The notes under the pieces were generated by a model that was given only the letters and a program-made list of their open reading frames with translations, made no database searches and was not told the DNA's origin. A DNA stretch of 64,000 bases. Source: Lineus longissimus. Taxonomy: Eukaryota > Nemertea > Pilidiophora > Heteronemertea > Lineidae. Of this stretch, positions 10,601-20,200 are shown in pieces (within the stretch, counting starts at the first letter, position 1; every line of letters begins with the position of its first letter). A program made the translations under genes and the position numbers. Location of the stretch: positions 19,036,501 through 19,100,500 of the forward strand of contig NC_088311.1 in assembly GCF_910592395.1 (NCBI RefSeq). The letters run 5' to 3'.

Positions 10601-13330
10601 CCGAACAGGGTGGCTTTTTAGTGCTGTTTGGCAAGCGGCTCTCCAAACAGGACAAAAAAGATGCCTGTTCGGCGAGCGGCTTGCCAAATAGACACAGCCT
10701 ACATTATAATGATAGTGAGGTTATGGTTATAAAAGGTTACGACAGCAAAACCGCTGATTGATGATCATCAACTGATAAAACTGATAAGAAAAAGAACTTA
10801 TTGTTTTGATTTGCTGAAATCCCTGTCGGTGTGACATTTTTGAGTGTTTCCCTCTTTCTTTGGGGACGCCTTTGAAAAGTCATAGTCTCCTTTGCTGTCA
10901 ATTGCATGGAAACACTGAAATATGGGGAACAACCACATTATGTTATGCCGGAACAAAGTTTACTGAAAGTGCTCAAGTGTTCCTTGCTTCTTTCTTGCAG
11001 GGCGTTTTTCTCGGGTGTAAATTTGGAGCAGTTTGTATGTATATATGGGCTGTAGGTATCTTAGCCGCTGGACAGAGCTCCACCATGACCGGTACATATG
11101 CTGGGCAGTTTGCCATGGAAGTAAGCATCTCCCTTCCTGGACACACTCACTCACTCACTAACTCACCATCCAGCGAGTCCAGCATAGCCCCCTTTTAGAA
11201 ATCCTGGAGACGCCTATGTAATGTAAAATTGGTGACCTGTCCCTTATACCGTCGATGCAGCTATATATCAAAAACGTTGAACTTTATGCCCGGCCGACGC
11301 ACGCTTAGCGATTCATTGCAACTCTTCGCAATCCATCGGCCTACAAGTTGCAGAACGAGTTGAAATGAATCGCTCCGTGTGCGATGCGACTTATAGAATA
11401 CAAAATATCGGCGTATAGTATCAAATATTTCCGAGTTAGCCTAAATATGTATTTATTCTTTCGCAGGGTTTTCTAAACCTCAAATGGAAGAGATGGCAGC
11501 GCGTCCTACTGACTCGATCAATCGCCATCTTACCCGCCATCTTGGTCGCCATCTTTGAAGGCATTGAGGACCTGACGGTACTCAATGATCTTCTGAACGT
11601 CTTGATGAGTTTCACGCTGCCTTTTGCTCTTATACCCATCTTCACCTTTACCAGTGTCGAGAGTATTATGGGAGACTTCAAAAATGGCATGTAAGTCAGG
11701 GAATATCATAGTTTCATTAGAATCCATTATCCTATGCAGTCCATTTCGTCATCCTGATCGTCTTTCATCATGGCGACAGGACGAGGCCGCGCGGTCCACT
11801 GCGTCCGGAGTGTAAGTTTCAGAGGAATGCTCGTCCTTTTCAGTTACAATCATTTTATATCTAGACCTGCCGATGTTTCCAAAACGTCTGACTTGTGTTT
11901 GGAGTTCTCGATAGCTAAATCGATGGAGTTTCTACAATGTGCAAAAGCGATTTGGTTAATAAGATGACAGCTTATGACATCACTAGGCGGCGCACCTATT
12001 ACTTTTTTTGTAATTCATCAAAGTCTCATATAGTTACTGGCAAACACATAAACACATAAACACTAGTTAACACACTCGCAACCACAAAAATAGATCGGTC
12101 TCCTGTCCACAATTGTTTCTTTCGTGTTTTTTCAGTGCCACAAAAATAGTGACTGGTCTCCTGTCCGTGCTGGTGATAGGAATCAACCTCTCATTCGTCG
12201 CTACCTACATAGAACAACTGCCACTCAAACATTGGGCGATATACCTCGGGATTGCGGTGGTGCTCGTGTTTTACACATCCTTTATTCTTTACTTGGTAAG
12301 ACGAGAGAAATGGACAGATAATAGACAGGTTTCGCGACCCTGACGAAGAGCTACGAACGACGAAGTATACATGTATCAAATGCACTGAAAGTGCCTTAGA
12401 GAGCTTCGGACGCTGCCTCTATACATGTATAAATAAGTACTTTATCGACAACGTTTTTTGAAAATTTCCCCGATTCCTCGCTTCATATTCCAAAGAGGAA
12501 ACCGGAAGTCCGTTACGTCATCGTACCTCATTCATGCTTATGCATGTTACCAGCTCGTCATGGATTTCTTTCCATTGAACGAATCTCTTTTTGTCAGAGG
12601 CTTTAATTTTTTTCGATCTTATTTATTTCTAGGCACTCTACTTATTGCACAGTCTTGGATTAAGCTGTCTCAGTAGTATACCAGTAAGTGCGCTTTTCCG
12701 AAATCTTCTATGTCATACCGATCTATCGGCGTTGTGCGTCGGTGTCCCTCCGCCGAAGTAAAGGATGATATTTTAGGATTGACGCACAATGACGATATCC
12801 CGTCACGAGCCGACCTTGACTCCCGCGGCAGCCGATTGCGTCATGTGTCACAGGACAAAAGTTAATTTTGAGTGTAGATACGACCCATTTATTCGTGCCG
12901 GAAAGTTTTCTGTGATTTTTGCTTTAAAAGCGTCCGTTCTTTTTGGCGTTCACTCTAACCAGAATCTTGTATTTGAAAAACTGATGAAACGACACTAAGA
13001 TTGCAGCATGCAGTTTAATATCGTGTAGGCCTATTAAATTTTGCTCGGTTCCGTTTATACCACGTTTTAAAAGCTGTGCAACCTGTTGCAGCAGAGGTGT
13101 GAGGATAAAAATGATTTAGAGAATTGACGGAAAGGGGTGGTCTTTATGAATCTCTTCTGTTTTCATTTCAGCTCCTCTCCAAATGGTTGCCAAAACCTTA
13201 TGCGTTGGAGAGCTTATTAGAGGACGCAGAACCCATGGCCGCTGATGAAGACTCCCTGGCCGAGGAGCAAGATGCTGGGATCGGTACAGTCAGCCTTTCG
13301 TTCATGCCAGTCGATCAGACACATGCATAA
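4622..13330 (+). CDS. SLC11A2-like: NRAMP/SLC11A proton-coupled divalent metal transporter (DMT1-like)
   Basis: Complete 14-exon gene for a 587-residue membrane protein that imports Fe2+, Mn2+ and similar ions with protons. Exons: 4622-4655, 5139-5392, 6090-6255, 6741-6801, 7011-7149, 8130-8285, 9199-9357, 9667-9714, 10298-10330, 11001-11120, 11467-11690, 12136-12295, 12633-12683, 13172-13330. Every junction is GT/AG and in phase. Family signatures are intact: DPGN in TM1, MPHN in TM6 (both metal-binding in the family), and the transport motif [13 protein letters not shown]. The N-terminus is short and hydrophilic, and the C-terminal tail is acidic. The start ATG has A at -3 and precedes a second in-frame ATG four codons later. 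Vertebrate SLC11A1 and SLC11A2 arose within vertebrates, so the gene is equally related to both. Exon 3 is followed by three tandem copies of its 3' part (separate entry). Confidence 0.95.
5400..5870 (+). repeat. Degenerate tandem repeat in SLC11A intron 2
   Basis: Imperfect reiterations of a unit resembling TACGATTACCAAAACTACCAG, with spacing varying over roughly 20-40 bp. It includes one longer near-perfect duplication around 5695-5750 and 5756-5825 (ACAGCCACGATTACCATAACG). It is non-coding and entirely within the intron. Confidence 0.65.
6256..6482 (+). repeat. Three extra tandem copies of the 3' end of SLC11A exon 3 with its splice donor
   Basis: Units at 6256-6330 (75 bp), 6331-6405 (75 bp) and 6406-6482 (77 bp) repeat 6181-6255. 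Each begins with the donor GTAAG and re-encodes the RQYP...[14 protein letters not shown] segment (TM3). The copies share substitutions not present in the original: TACGTTCCC for AAAGATTCC, and GGC for TGC. They therefore multiplied from a diverged copy. The first two keep the frame and each ends next to a GTAAG, at 6331 and 6406. The third has a 2-bp insertion (GTAAGATATGG) that breaks the frame. Confidence 0.9.
9498..9545 (+). repeat. Fold-back repeat family B, fragment
   Basis: It retains AGACTCCCGGGGCAGT and GGGCGACAGGGCAAGG in the family order, but lacks the GTCCGGAGTG end. It lies in SLC11A intron 7. Confidence 0.4.
9807..9857 (+). repeat. Dispersed repeat family A, short copy
   Basis: It starts CAGTCGTATCCTCCTCCCC, identical over 25 bases to the copy at 399, then jumps to TTAGTGCCAGTTCAGG. 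The middle is deleted relative to 16361-16424. It lies in SLC11A intron 8. Confidence 0.6.
11298..11383. repeat. Small fold-back (hairpin) element in SLC11A intron 10
   Basis: Arms reading AGCGATTCATTGCAACTC at about 11306 and its near inverse complement GAGTTGAAATGAATCGCT at about 11356. A CGCAC/GTGCG extension lies outside each arm, giving about 27 paired positions with a few mismatches around a loop of roughly 30 bases. It is a MITE-like palindrome with no open frame. Confidence 0.6.
11729..11812 (+). repeat. Fold-back repeat family B, copy
   Basis: CCTATGCAGTCCATTTCG at the left and CACTGCGTCCGGAGTG at the right match the copy at 4021-4112. It lies in SLC11A intron 11, a few tens of bases after the exon 11 donor. 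Confidence 0.6.
12718..12757 (+). repeat. Dispersed repeat family C, copy 1
   Basis: CCGATCTATCGGCGTTGTGC and the following GTGTCCCTCC match a second copy at 28059-28100 with few mismatches. Just downstream, GACGCACAATGAC is close to the inverse complement of GTTGTGCGTC, so the repeat may be one arm of a palindromic element. Confidence 0.5.
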
Positions 13331-13337
13331 AGTATGG

Positions 13338-13343
13338 AATAAA
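13338..13343 (+). terminator. Polyadenylation signal AATAAA, first after SLC11A stop
   Basis: An AATAAA hexamer eight bases after the TAA stop. This is close to the stop for a sole signal. Two further AATAAA hexamers near 14163 and 14178 would give a 3' UTR of about 850 bases and may be the main site. Confidence 0.35.
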
Positions 13344-13408
13344 TATTAAGTTGGAATTTATACTTGATGCTACTCTCTAGTTTTACTATATTCACTTTGT
13401 CGCAAGCC

Positions 13409-13491
13409 TACACTCCCATGGGACTCCATTCGTCATCCGCATCACTCTCCCTTTGGGAGGGACGAAGCCGATTCGCACTGTGTCAGGAGTG
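13409..13491 (+). repeat. Fold-back repeat family B, copy in the SLC11A 3' region
   Basis: CACTCCCATGGGACTCC at the left, ATTCGTCATCC inside and TGTCAGGAGTG at the right. If the distal poly(A) sites are used, this copy is transcribed in the SLC11A 3' UTR. Confidence 0.5.
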
Positions 13492-14342
13492 TTTCGTCCG
13501 CCCTGCACGTCCAGCTTGGCCATTCAAGGGCTACAGTCACTTGCCATTCCGTTCTTTCCAGGAGGAGAGAGTGAGACCAAGTTGCAGAAGACAAACGGAG
13601 ACCAATTAAAGGGACGTACAAGCCGGGCATGAGATTTGTTGGTTTTTCATACAAAAATGCTTCCAGTAGGACCGTGACTTCTCTTAACACAATAATTGAA
13701 AACTCATTGCACTGCAATAAGCAATACAATAATCCGGGATGTAACTGGAGGCCTACTTGAAATTAACAGACTATATGCCCAAAACCGCCATATCCGCAAA
13801 AATTATATAGATCAGCAATGATGTAATCCGACATGTTGCGGCACATAGTGGCGAGCAGGGGTATCATCTCCTCGTCACCTACAGTGATAAAGGAAAATAA
13901 GACAGCGTTGTGGTACATGGCTGTGGGATGGGAGGGGGGGGCATGAAAAACAGAAAGCAGGGTTAGATGTTGCCAAAACAGAGCCTGGTAAAACCACGCG
14001 CCTCCCTTGCGAGATTTCGGGATATTTGGGTGTCGGCTCTCGCATGGTCCTTTGTTTTGCTAAAACGGATGTTCAAAGATGTGTAGACATGACTGTATGG
14101 ACATGTTGTTTCTGTGTAATCGCCGCAGTGAGAAGCTGTGGGGGCTCACAATATGATAACAGAATAAAGTCGTGAACAAATAAAATGATTGTAATTAATG
14201 TCATTCAAATCATGTTTTCTGATACGGATGTTGATCCACATGTAAATTCCCGTCCCATTTTATAAAAAACTGTGTCGACCTTTCATAAGTGGCATTTCGA
14301 CTAGAAAGCGTCAATTCACTTCCTGCGGCTGACTATTCCAAG

Positions 14343-15674
14343 ATGAAGTGCTTTTTTGTCCTGACTATTGCGTGCCTTCTGTGTGGTGAGTACCAGCAAC
14401 CCATCCTGACGGCAACCCAGGGAAACCTGTTGGAATTGGAAGTACATAATCAAGAATTGTCCATCGCCTCATCGTGATCAGCCTGCAATCTTTTCCCAAT
14501 CGAGATGGTACTAGACTCACGGGGCAGTCCATTTCGTCATCCAGATACTCGTATCTTCTCATGTACTGGGCGACAGGGGAATGTGGGTCCACTACCTCCG
14601 GAGTGTAGATATGTGTCCGTACCAGTGTGCGTGGTTTTCATGCTTCCCATTTATCCCAAATACATTGTATATGTGTCTTTAGAGGACAATGTCACAACCA
14701 GAGGCCGACACGATCGCGTGCTTTCTGTAATAGTTTCTTTCCTGTGAAAAATCCTTTACCTGTGACGGATTAAGGTGTCGTTTTAAAGAGACCCAAGACC
14801 TTCATCAGTAGTTGAAAGCGCGGTGTAGAATCCTTTATCTCTAGGACACTTAAGCCTGGGACAACTTTTACCACCGCACTAGTAACTATATTTCGTTATA
14901 CATGTAATATGAAGTAATGACTTTTTATTGTTATTCTTTTTCTCCTCAGTGGCTCTGGATGCCAGGTAAGAACATGAAATCGTTAGATATGAGTACGGCA
15001 ATAACATCCTCGTACAGCAGGCTTTTCAATATAAAATTTGTAGGAGTTTTCGGAAGCCCTGAATCTTGGGATGAACTACGCCATCATTTACGCTGACAAC
15101 GCTGTTTCTATATTGTCACAAACCAACTGCATAAGCTGCGCACAATAAACTAGGCCTTTTGTTCCTCAGTAGCGTTGTCGTGAACTTCAGCTGAGCGCCT
15201 GGTACTTGAGCCTCTTGTTAATCGTTATTTTAAAGGGACACTTCGAGTCTACAAAGGTATTTATTTCCTTCCAGACTTTCAATCTTGATGAATAATTCAA
15301 TATTCAATGTCAACTACTCAAATTGAACATGCCCAATAAATCGACCCAAAAGTTACACACACGTGTACATACAGTACATACATGAGAAGTGCTACCAAAA
15401 GGAAAGTATAGGCTATACTCTGGCCGTATGATTTGCAATTGTCAGCCGCAGCGGCCCCTGACCACTTTACAGTACGGTAGTGGAAATACATAATGAAGTG
15501 AAGGTACATCACATCTTTCTTTCCAGAACCGTCACCAAACGATGCGTCGCAGTTAAGGGCAGATGTTCCACAGACAGCGACTGTTGTTCAGCTGACCTGA
15601 AGTGTGCCGTGCCGTGGAACGTCATGACCAACGCTCTTCATTGCGTTCCAAGATCCACAGGGGCGATGCCATAG
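14343..15674 (+). CDS. Small secreted six-cysteine peptide precursor, inhibitor-cystine-knot (knottin) type
   Basis: Three-exon gene for a 68-residue precursor. Exons: 14343-14385, a 16-nt microexon at 14950-14965, and 15527-15674; GT/AG borders and phases (1, then 2) agree. Residues 1 to about 19 form a signal peptide (MKCFFVLTIACLLC...). A short spacer ends in a dibasic KR, and the mature part starts with cysteine. The mature cysteine pattern is C-x6-C-x5-CC-x5-C-x12-C, the framework of knottins, found in conotoxin-like peptides, antimicrobial peptides, protease inhibitors and agouti-type ligands. The pattern predicts the fold but not the activity; the tail has an unusually long last loop. 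A poly(A) signal lies 74 bases after the stop. A repeat B copy sits in intron 1. No homologue is recognised. Confidence 0.75.
14512..14604 (+). repeat. Fold-back repeat family B, copy in knottin gene intron 1
   Basis: TAGACTCACGGGGCAGTCC at the left, TTCGTCATCC and GGGCGACAGGG inside, and CTCCGGAGTG at the right match the copies at 4021 and 11729. Confidence 0.6.
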
Positions 15675-15747
15675 GTTCTACAATGAGTGGGTGTGGCCAT
15701 GGCTGTACCGTCCCCATAGTCTGTAAAAGAGGCCCCCAAATGATTAA

Positions 15748-15753
15748 AATAAA
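15748..15753 (+). terminator. Polyadenylation signal of the knottin-like gene
   Basis: AATAAA in an A-rich stretch 74 bases downstream of the TAG stop of the small secreted peptide gene. A T-rich sequence follows near 15785. Confidence 0.6.
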
Positions 15754-17271
15754 AAATAATTGTGATAATTCCTACCCATACAGCCTTATTTTTGGTTTAT
15801 CAACATTATGATCATAGTATAATGAGCAGCGGGCAACTGCCCCAAAGATATCTGACTTTTAAAAAAGTTTTTCATGACAATTTGGACCTTTTTCGGACGA
15901 AAAGTGGTGTTTTTACCTCCCCCCGGAGCTCCGATTCGGACATTAAGGGTCTTGGACGAAAAGTGGTGCCCCTCCCCTCTTCGAGAGCCTATTGCCCCCT
16001 CCAAGGACTAACAAATTAAATACAGCCCTGGTGGCGTCAGGGATCGGGGTCAGGGACAACCCACTTCGAACTCATCTGGTACTTTCTCGATTTATTGTGT
16101 AAGCTGGTCGACTGTCCTCTGGAGCTAGACGACTTAAAATGACGAATCTTTATCCAGCCTTAAAAACATATCACATTGGCACAGCAGGGTAGCTAAAGTC
16201 AACTTCAGAAGCCGATTTCCACGCCCTTATTCTTGTCGCATATGTCCACGCCCTTATTCTTGTCCGAGAGACGGTTGCCTCCATGGAGGTTCTATTTTAA
16301 CTTCTAACTTTCTTCTCCATGTGTTCTCAGCGAATATTAGTACATCCTCAAAAATCAAGTCAGTCGTATCCTCCCCTCCTCGCACATATGCTCGATCGTT
16401 AGTGCCGAGTGTTGGTCGTTCAGGCTGATGGTAGTCGTGTATGTACTATCAGTCTTAGGACATTTTGGGTGAGTTTGTCCTCACTCAGTGATTTCGGTTG
16501 TATCCGGGAATTTGAAAGAGACTCTCTTCCTTGGCTGCGACCCGTCTCACCCGTTAAAGGGGAAAAGACAATTTATGCTTTCTATTGATTGCGCGGGAAC
16601 CATCATCTCTATGTCAACGACAGACGGCGCCAAACAAGCACACCCTGACTGACGCGGCGAGTGGAGACTGGAGATCGGCGGTGTCTTGGGAGGGACAGCT
16701 GGAGTTTACATGATCACGACGATTTTCAATGGAAGAAAGAAAAAGGAAAAAGTTAAATTTAGTCTAATAAAGCGTTCAAAGTGGTGTTAGTTCACGCTTA
16801 ACTGAGTATTTAGCACTCTCTATTTGTTCTCTTACCTAGTAAATTACATGAGGCCAAATTTCTCTCTGCTGGAACACTGTTCTGCAATGTTTTGATAAAA
16901 TTTCCCAACTTTTTTCCTGCCCTCTGCAGGCTAATCTGAAGACAAAAGCATTTTGCCAAGCACAGCTTTATATTTTACAGTAGGCTACCCTCTAGCATAT
17001 TGCCTAAACTAAACACGACCGCAGAACTAGGCCTCCTGCCTTAAAAACAACAAAAAATGTTTGTATGGGCCTTGATCATGTCCGTACGTTGACTGGCTTG
17101 AAAAGTGCATGCCGATGCCCGAGTTAGTAGTCAACACTCTGGTGCCATCTTTAGGGTTTTATTAAAAGTTCCAATGCTTCATAAATTTTTCATTATGCCA
17201 ATTAATTTTCCAGGTGGCAGACGTTGTGAATCTATTTACCAAACAGCTAGGAGAAGAGCAAAACTTTCAAG
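15754..17271. other. Intergenic region with the probable KAT14 promoter and 5' UTR
   Basis: No gene is seen. A CG-richer stretch around 16620-16700 (GACGGCGCC, GACGCGGCGAG) is a plausible start region for KAT14. A short tandem duplication of TCCACGCCCTTATTCTTGTC lies at about 16217-16265. Repeat A occurs at 16361-16424. An in-frame TAG 24 bases before the KAT14 ATG closes the upstream frame. Confidence 0.4.
16361..16424 (+). repeat. Dispersed repeat family A, copy
   Basis: CAGTCGTATCCTCCCCTCC start, CTCGCAC, then TTAGTGCCGAGTGTTGGTC and GTTCAGG. It is the fullest match to the copy overlapping the GPCR stop codon. Confidence 0.6.
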
Positions 17272-20200
17272 ATGTCGCCAACAACTTTCTGCTACTGCTG
17301 CAGTCAAGTCAAAGAAGCAATAATGCTCGAATGTACAAAGTGCAAGAAGTTATTTCATCTTGGTAAGTGAAGTTCCGGGACTCTTCAGCGTTCAGAATCT
17401 TTGGGATGCACACCAGACAGCAGACAGTCTGTTTTTGGTAAGAGAGTCCACCCACTGTCATAGAGAGTGCCACCACAGAATCCCAGAGCTTTTGTGCTGA
17501 GATCCTGTTGAAGTTTTGTCTGAAGATGACTGAAATTTTAATACGACACTTAAGAAGTTGGCCCGGAAGTGGCAACGGTTCGGTTCAGACAATGGGAGAC
17601 TGCTAAAATGTGGAGCTGGGAATGATTGCATCCTCACTTTGCCAGTTTGCAGATACCCCATTTTAGCAGTCTCCCATTTTCTAAACGTACCGTCGCCACT
17701 TTCGGGCCAACTTCTTAAGTGTGTATAAAACATGCTAAAATTTAAAATTCTTATTCTGGGAAAGACAATTAAAAGTTCCCAATCATATGTCATTTTTGTG
17801 TGTTTCAGGTTGCCTGCAGACAGGTAAACCCAGTAGCCTGGAAGGGGATGCATTCTTCGAGTTCTTGTGCTCAGTCTGCAGTCCCACAGGTGGAGAGGAA
17901 ATCAAGAGGATGAAACTGTCGTGGTGGGTATTTTTAGAGTAAAGAAAGTGTCTGGTGTTCAAACTTTGGTCGGTACTTGTCTCTTTGCTTTGCTCCGCAG
18001 GTACATGTATCGCTCAAGCTTCCAATTTTACAATGTGGTGTATCAGCTTGTGTATGTACAGTGGAACCCCCCTTAGCGGACACCTGTCTATTAAGGACAC
18101 CCTCTCTATCAGGGACACTAGTTTTGGTCACAGATTGGTTATTTACATTCAATTTGACCTCTCCAATCAGGACACCTCTCCATAAAGGACAACACTTCTC
18201 AGTCCCAGGGTGTCCTTAATAGAGAGGTTCTACTGTAACAGCAATGGTTGCGGGAGTGAAAACTCCTGGCAGGTTCAACCAAGCCAGACTGGCTAAAGGC
18301 AGCTGTCAGACGACAAACAGACTCCTGGTCCTCCAGGTTGTGGTTTGCTGCAATGGGTCAACACCCCTGTCATGTCACCAAACTGTAACAATTGTTCTGG
18401 AAGATGGAGGCATCTTAACAAATGAAAGGAGGACCCCAGTTGAGAAACCTGCCCAGGACAGGAGGAAGTCGAGGAGTCTTGTTTGCGGCCTACATGTATG
18501 CTCAACCTGGGATGCCAGAGTTTAAGTCTGGGGTGCGAGAGTTTTAGTCCGGTCAGTCTAGTTGCCTGGAATGATTAATTCTTGGTGTTTTTTCAGGTTA
18601 CAGGTTGTTAGTTTAGCCCTGTATAACCTGCATCTGGGTGGATCAGGAAAGAGGGGTTACTTCCGTTGGAAGGAGCACATCTGCGCCTTCATTGACAAAC
18701 ATTGGACAGCTCTCTTTGGGATGACAAGGTAACGTGTTTGGCCGTTGGCGGGTTTTCTGAGCAAGAAACTATGACTGGCGACAACACCACTGTTTACCCC
18801 AAATCAGTCTCGTGAGGACAAATGCACAACCAGAAGGCTTAGATAGGACCACTTGAAGCTAGGAATTCTGTAAATTATCACATCCTTTCACCAGTCCTTG
18901 ATTGACTTATTTTTAATTAAAAAAATTTCAGGAAAAAAACGACCACATGGCATGGTACCGTAGCAGGTACCTTATCATCCGGTTGTCCACAGTACTTCCG
19001 CTCCGGTGCACAGGAGCTGAAAGAATCCGGTTGGTGGAGTGCTGCGGAGGTAAAGCCCCCTCCGATCGAGACAGAAATCAAACCGAAATCGACACGGCCA
19101 GTCAGAACGCCCAAGCTTGTTGAATCGCCCACGCCAAAAGTTGAGGGTCTGCGGACTCGAAGGAACAAGACATCGATACAAGCGGCAATTGAAATAAAAG
19201 CCAATCGCTCGACTACGATGGTAATGTATTTTCAATTTCTGCCAGTTTCATAGTCGATTTCACAAGAAATGGCATTGCTGTCTTCAGACCCAGAAATCCT
19301 TGCGTGTCGTTTATTTTTGTGTTTTTCACATTGACACAACAGATAGAAAAAAGATATTCTTGATTGAATTATTAACTGGAGGCACAAAAAGATGGAATTA
19401 ACATGAAATGGTGTAGGATTTTAATACATTTGTTAACTTTTCAGGAAGCAAAAGATATCAGGAAGAAGAAAGCCGCTGAAGCTGCAGGATCTTCCCCACC
19501 AGCGGAGCCACTGCTCCCCATGGTCTTCCCCCAGAATACTCCTACATGTATCAAGACGGAACCAAAGTCACCAGTATTGAGCAGTCCAGACACTGCGGAG
19601 CCACCTCAAGTGGATTCATCTGTAAAATCAGAGGGAGATAGCTATGATTTTGATTTCATAGGCCCTGTGAAAAAGGAAGTGATGTTTTCGGAGCAGGATC
19701 TCATTCCAACAGGTATGCAGAGTTCTCCACAGGGTTTTCACAAGGTAGGATGGTACCCTTGATATTCAAGAAGTTTTGCCAGTGTGGGCTACAAGGTAGG
19801 GTGGCCAGCAATTTAAGGTGGGGTGGTACTGTAGAAATCCTTTACAAAATCTAGAGTGTGGCGGCTTCTAAGGTAGGGTGGTAAGCTGCCAAGGTGGCCG
19901 GGTGGGCCGCCCTGACAAATGACTTTGGGAGGAACACTGGTATGACCACTGGCGGTGTGATCATAAGAGACCAATAAGAACCGGCAATCGATTGAAAACA
20001 CACCCTTACGGGCTATGCAAATGAATGATTTAAATCGCAGATACCTGCAATAATAATTGCAGCTATGTGGGACAAAAGGATTTCCCTTCTACATTGAAGG
20101 AAACTGGTGTCAATCGTGATGCTGCTTGGTCTGACTATTAAGATAGACCTAGCCACTCGCTATTAAAACATACCCAACTTTGGACAGTAATTCATGATTT

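Noticed and set aside
14120-14135. CAGTGA in the SLC11A 3' region as an iron-responsive element
   Set aside because: The flanking five bases on each side do not pair, so the IRE stem cannot form.
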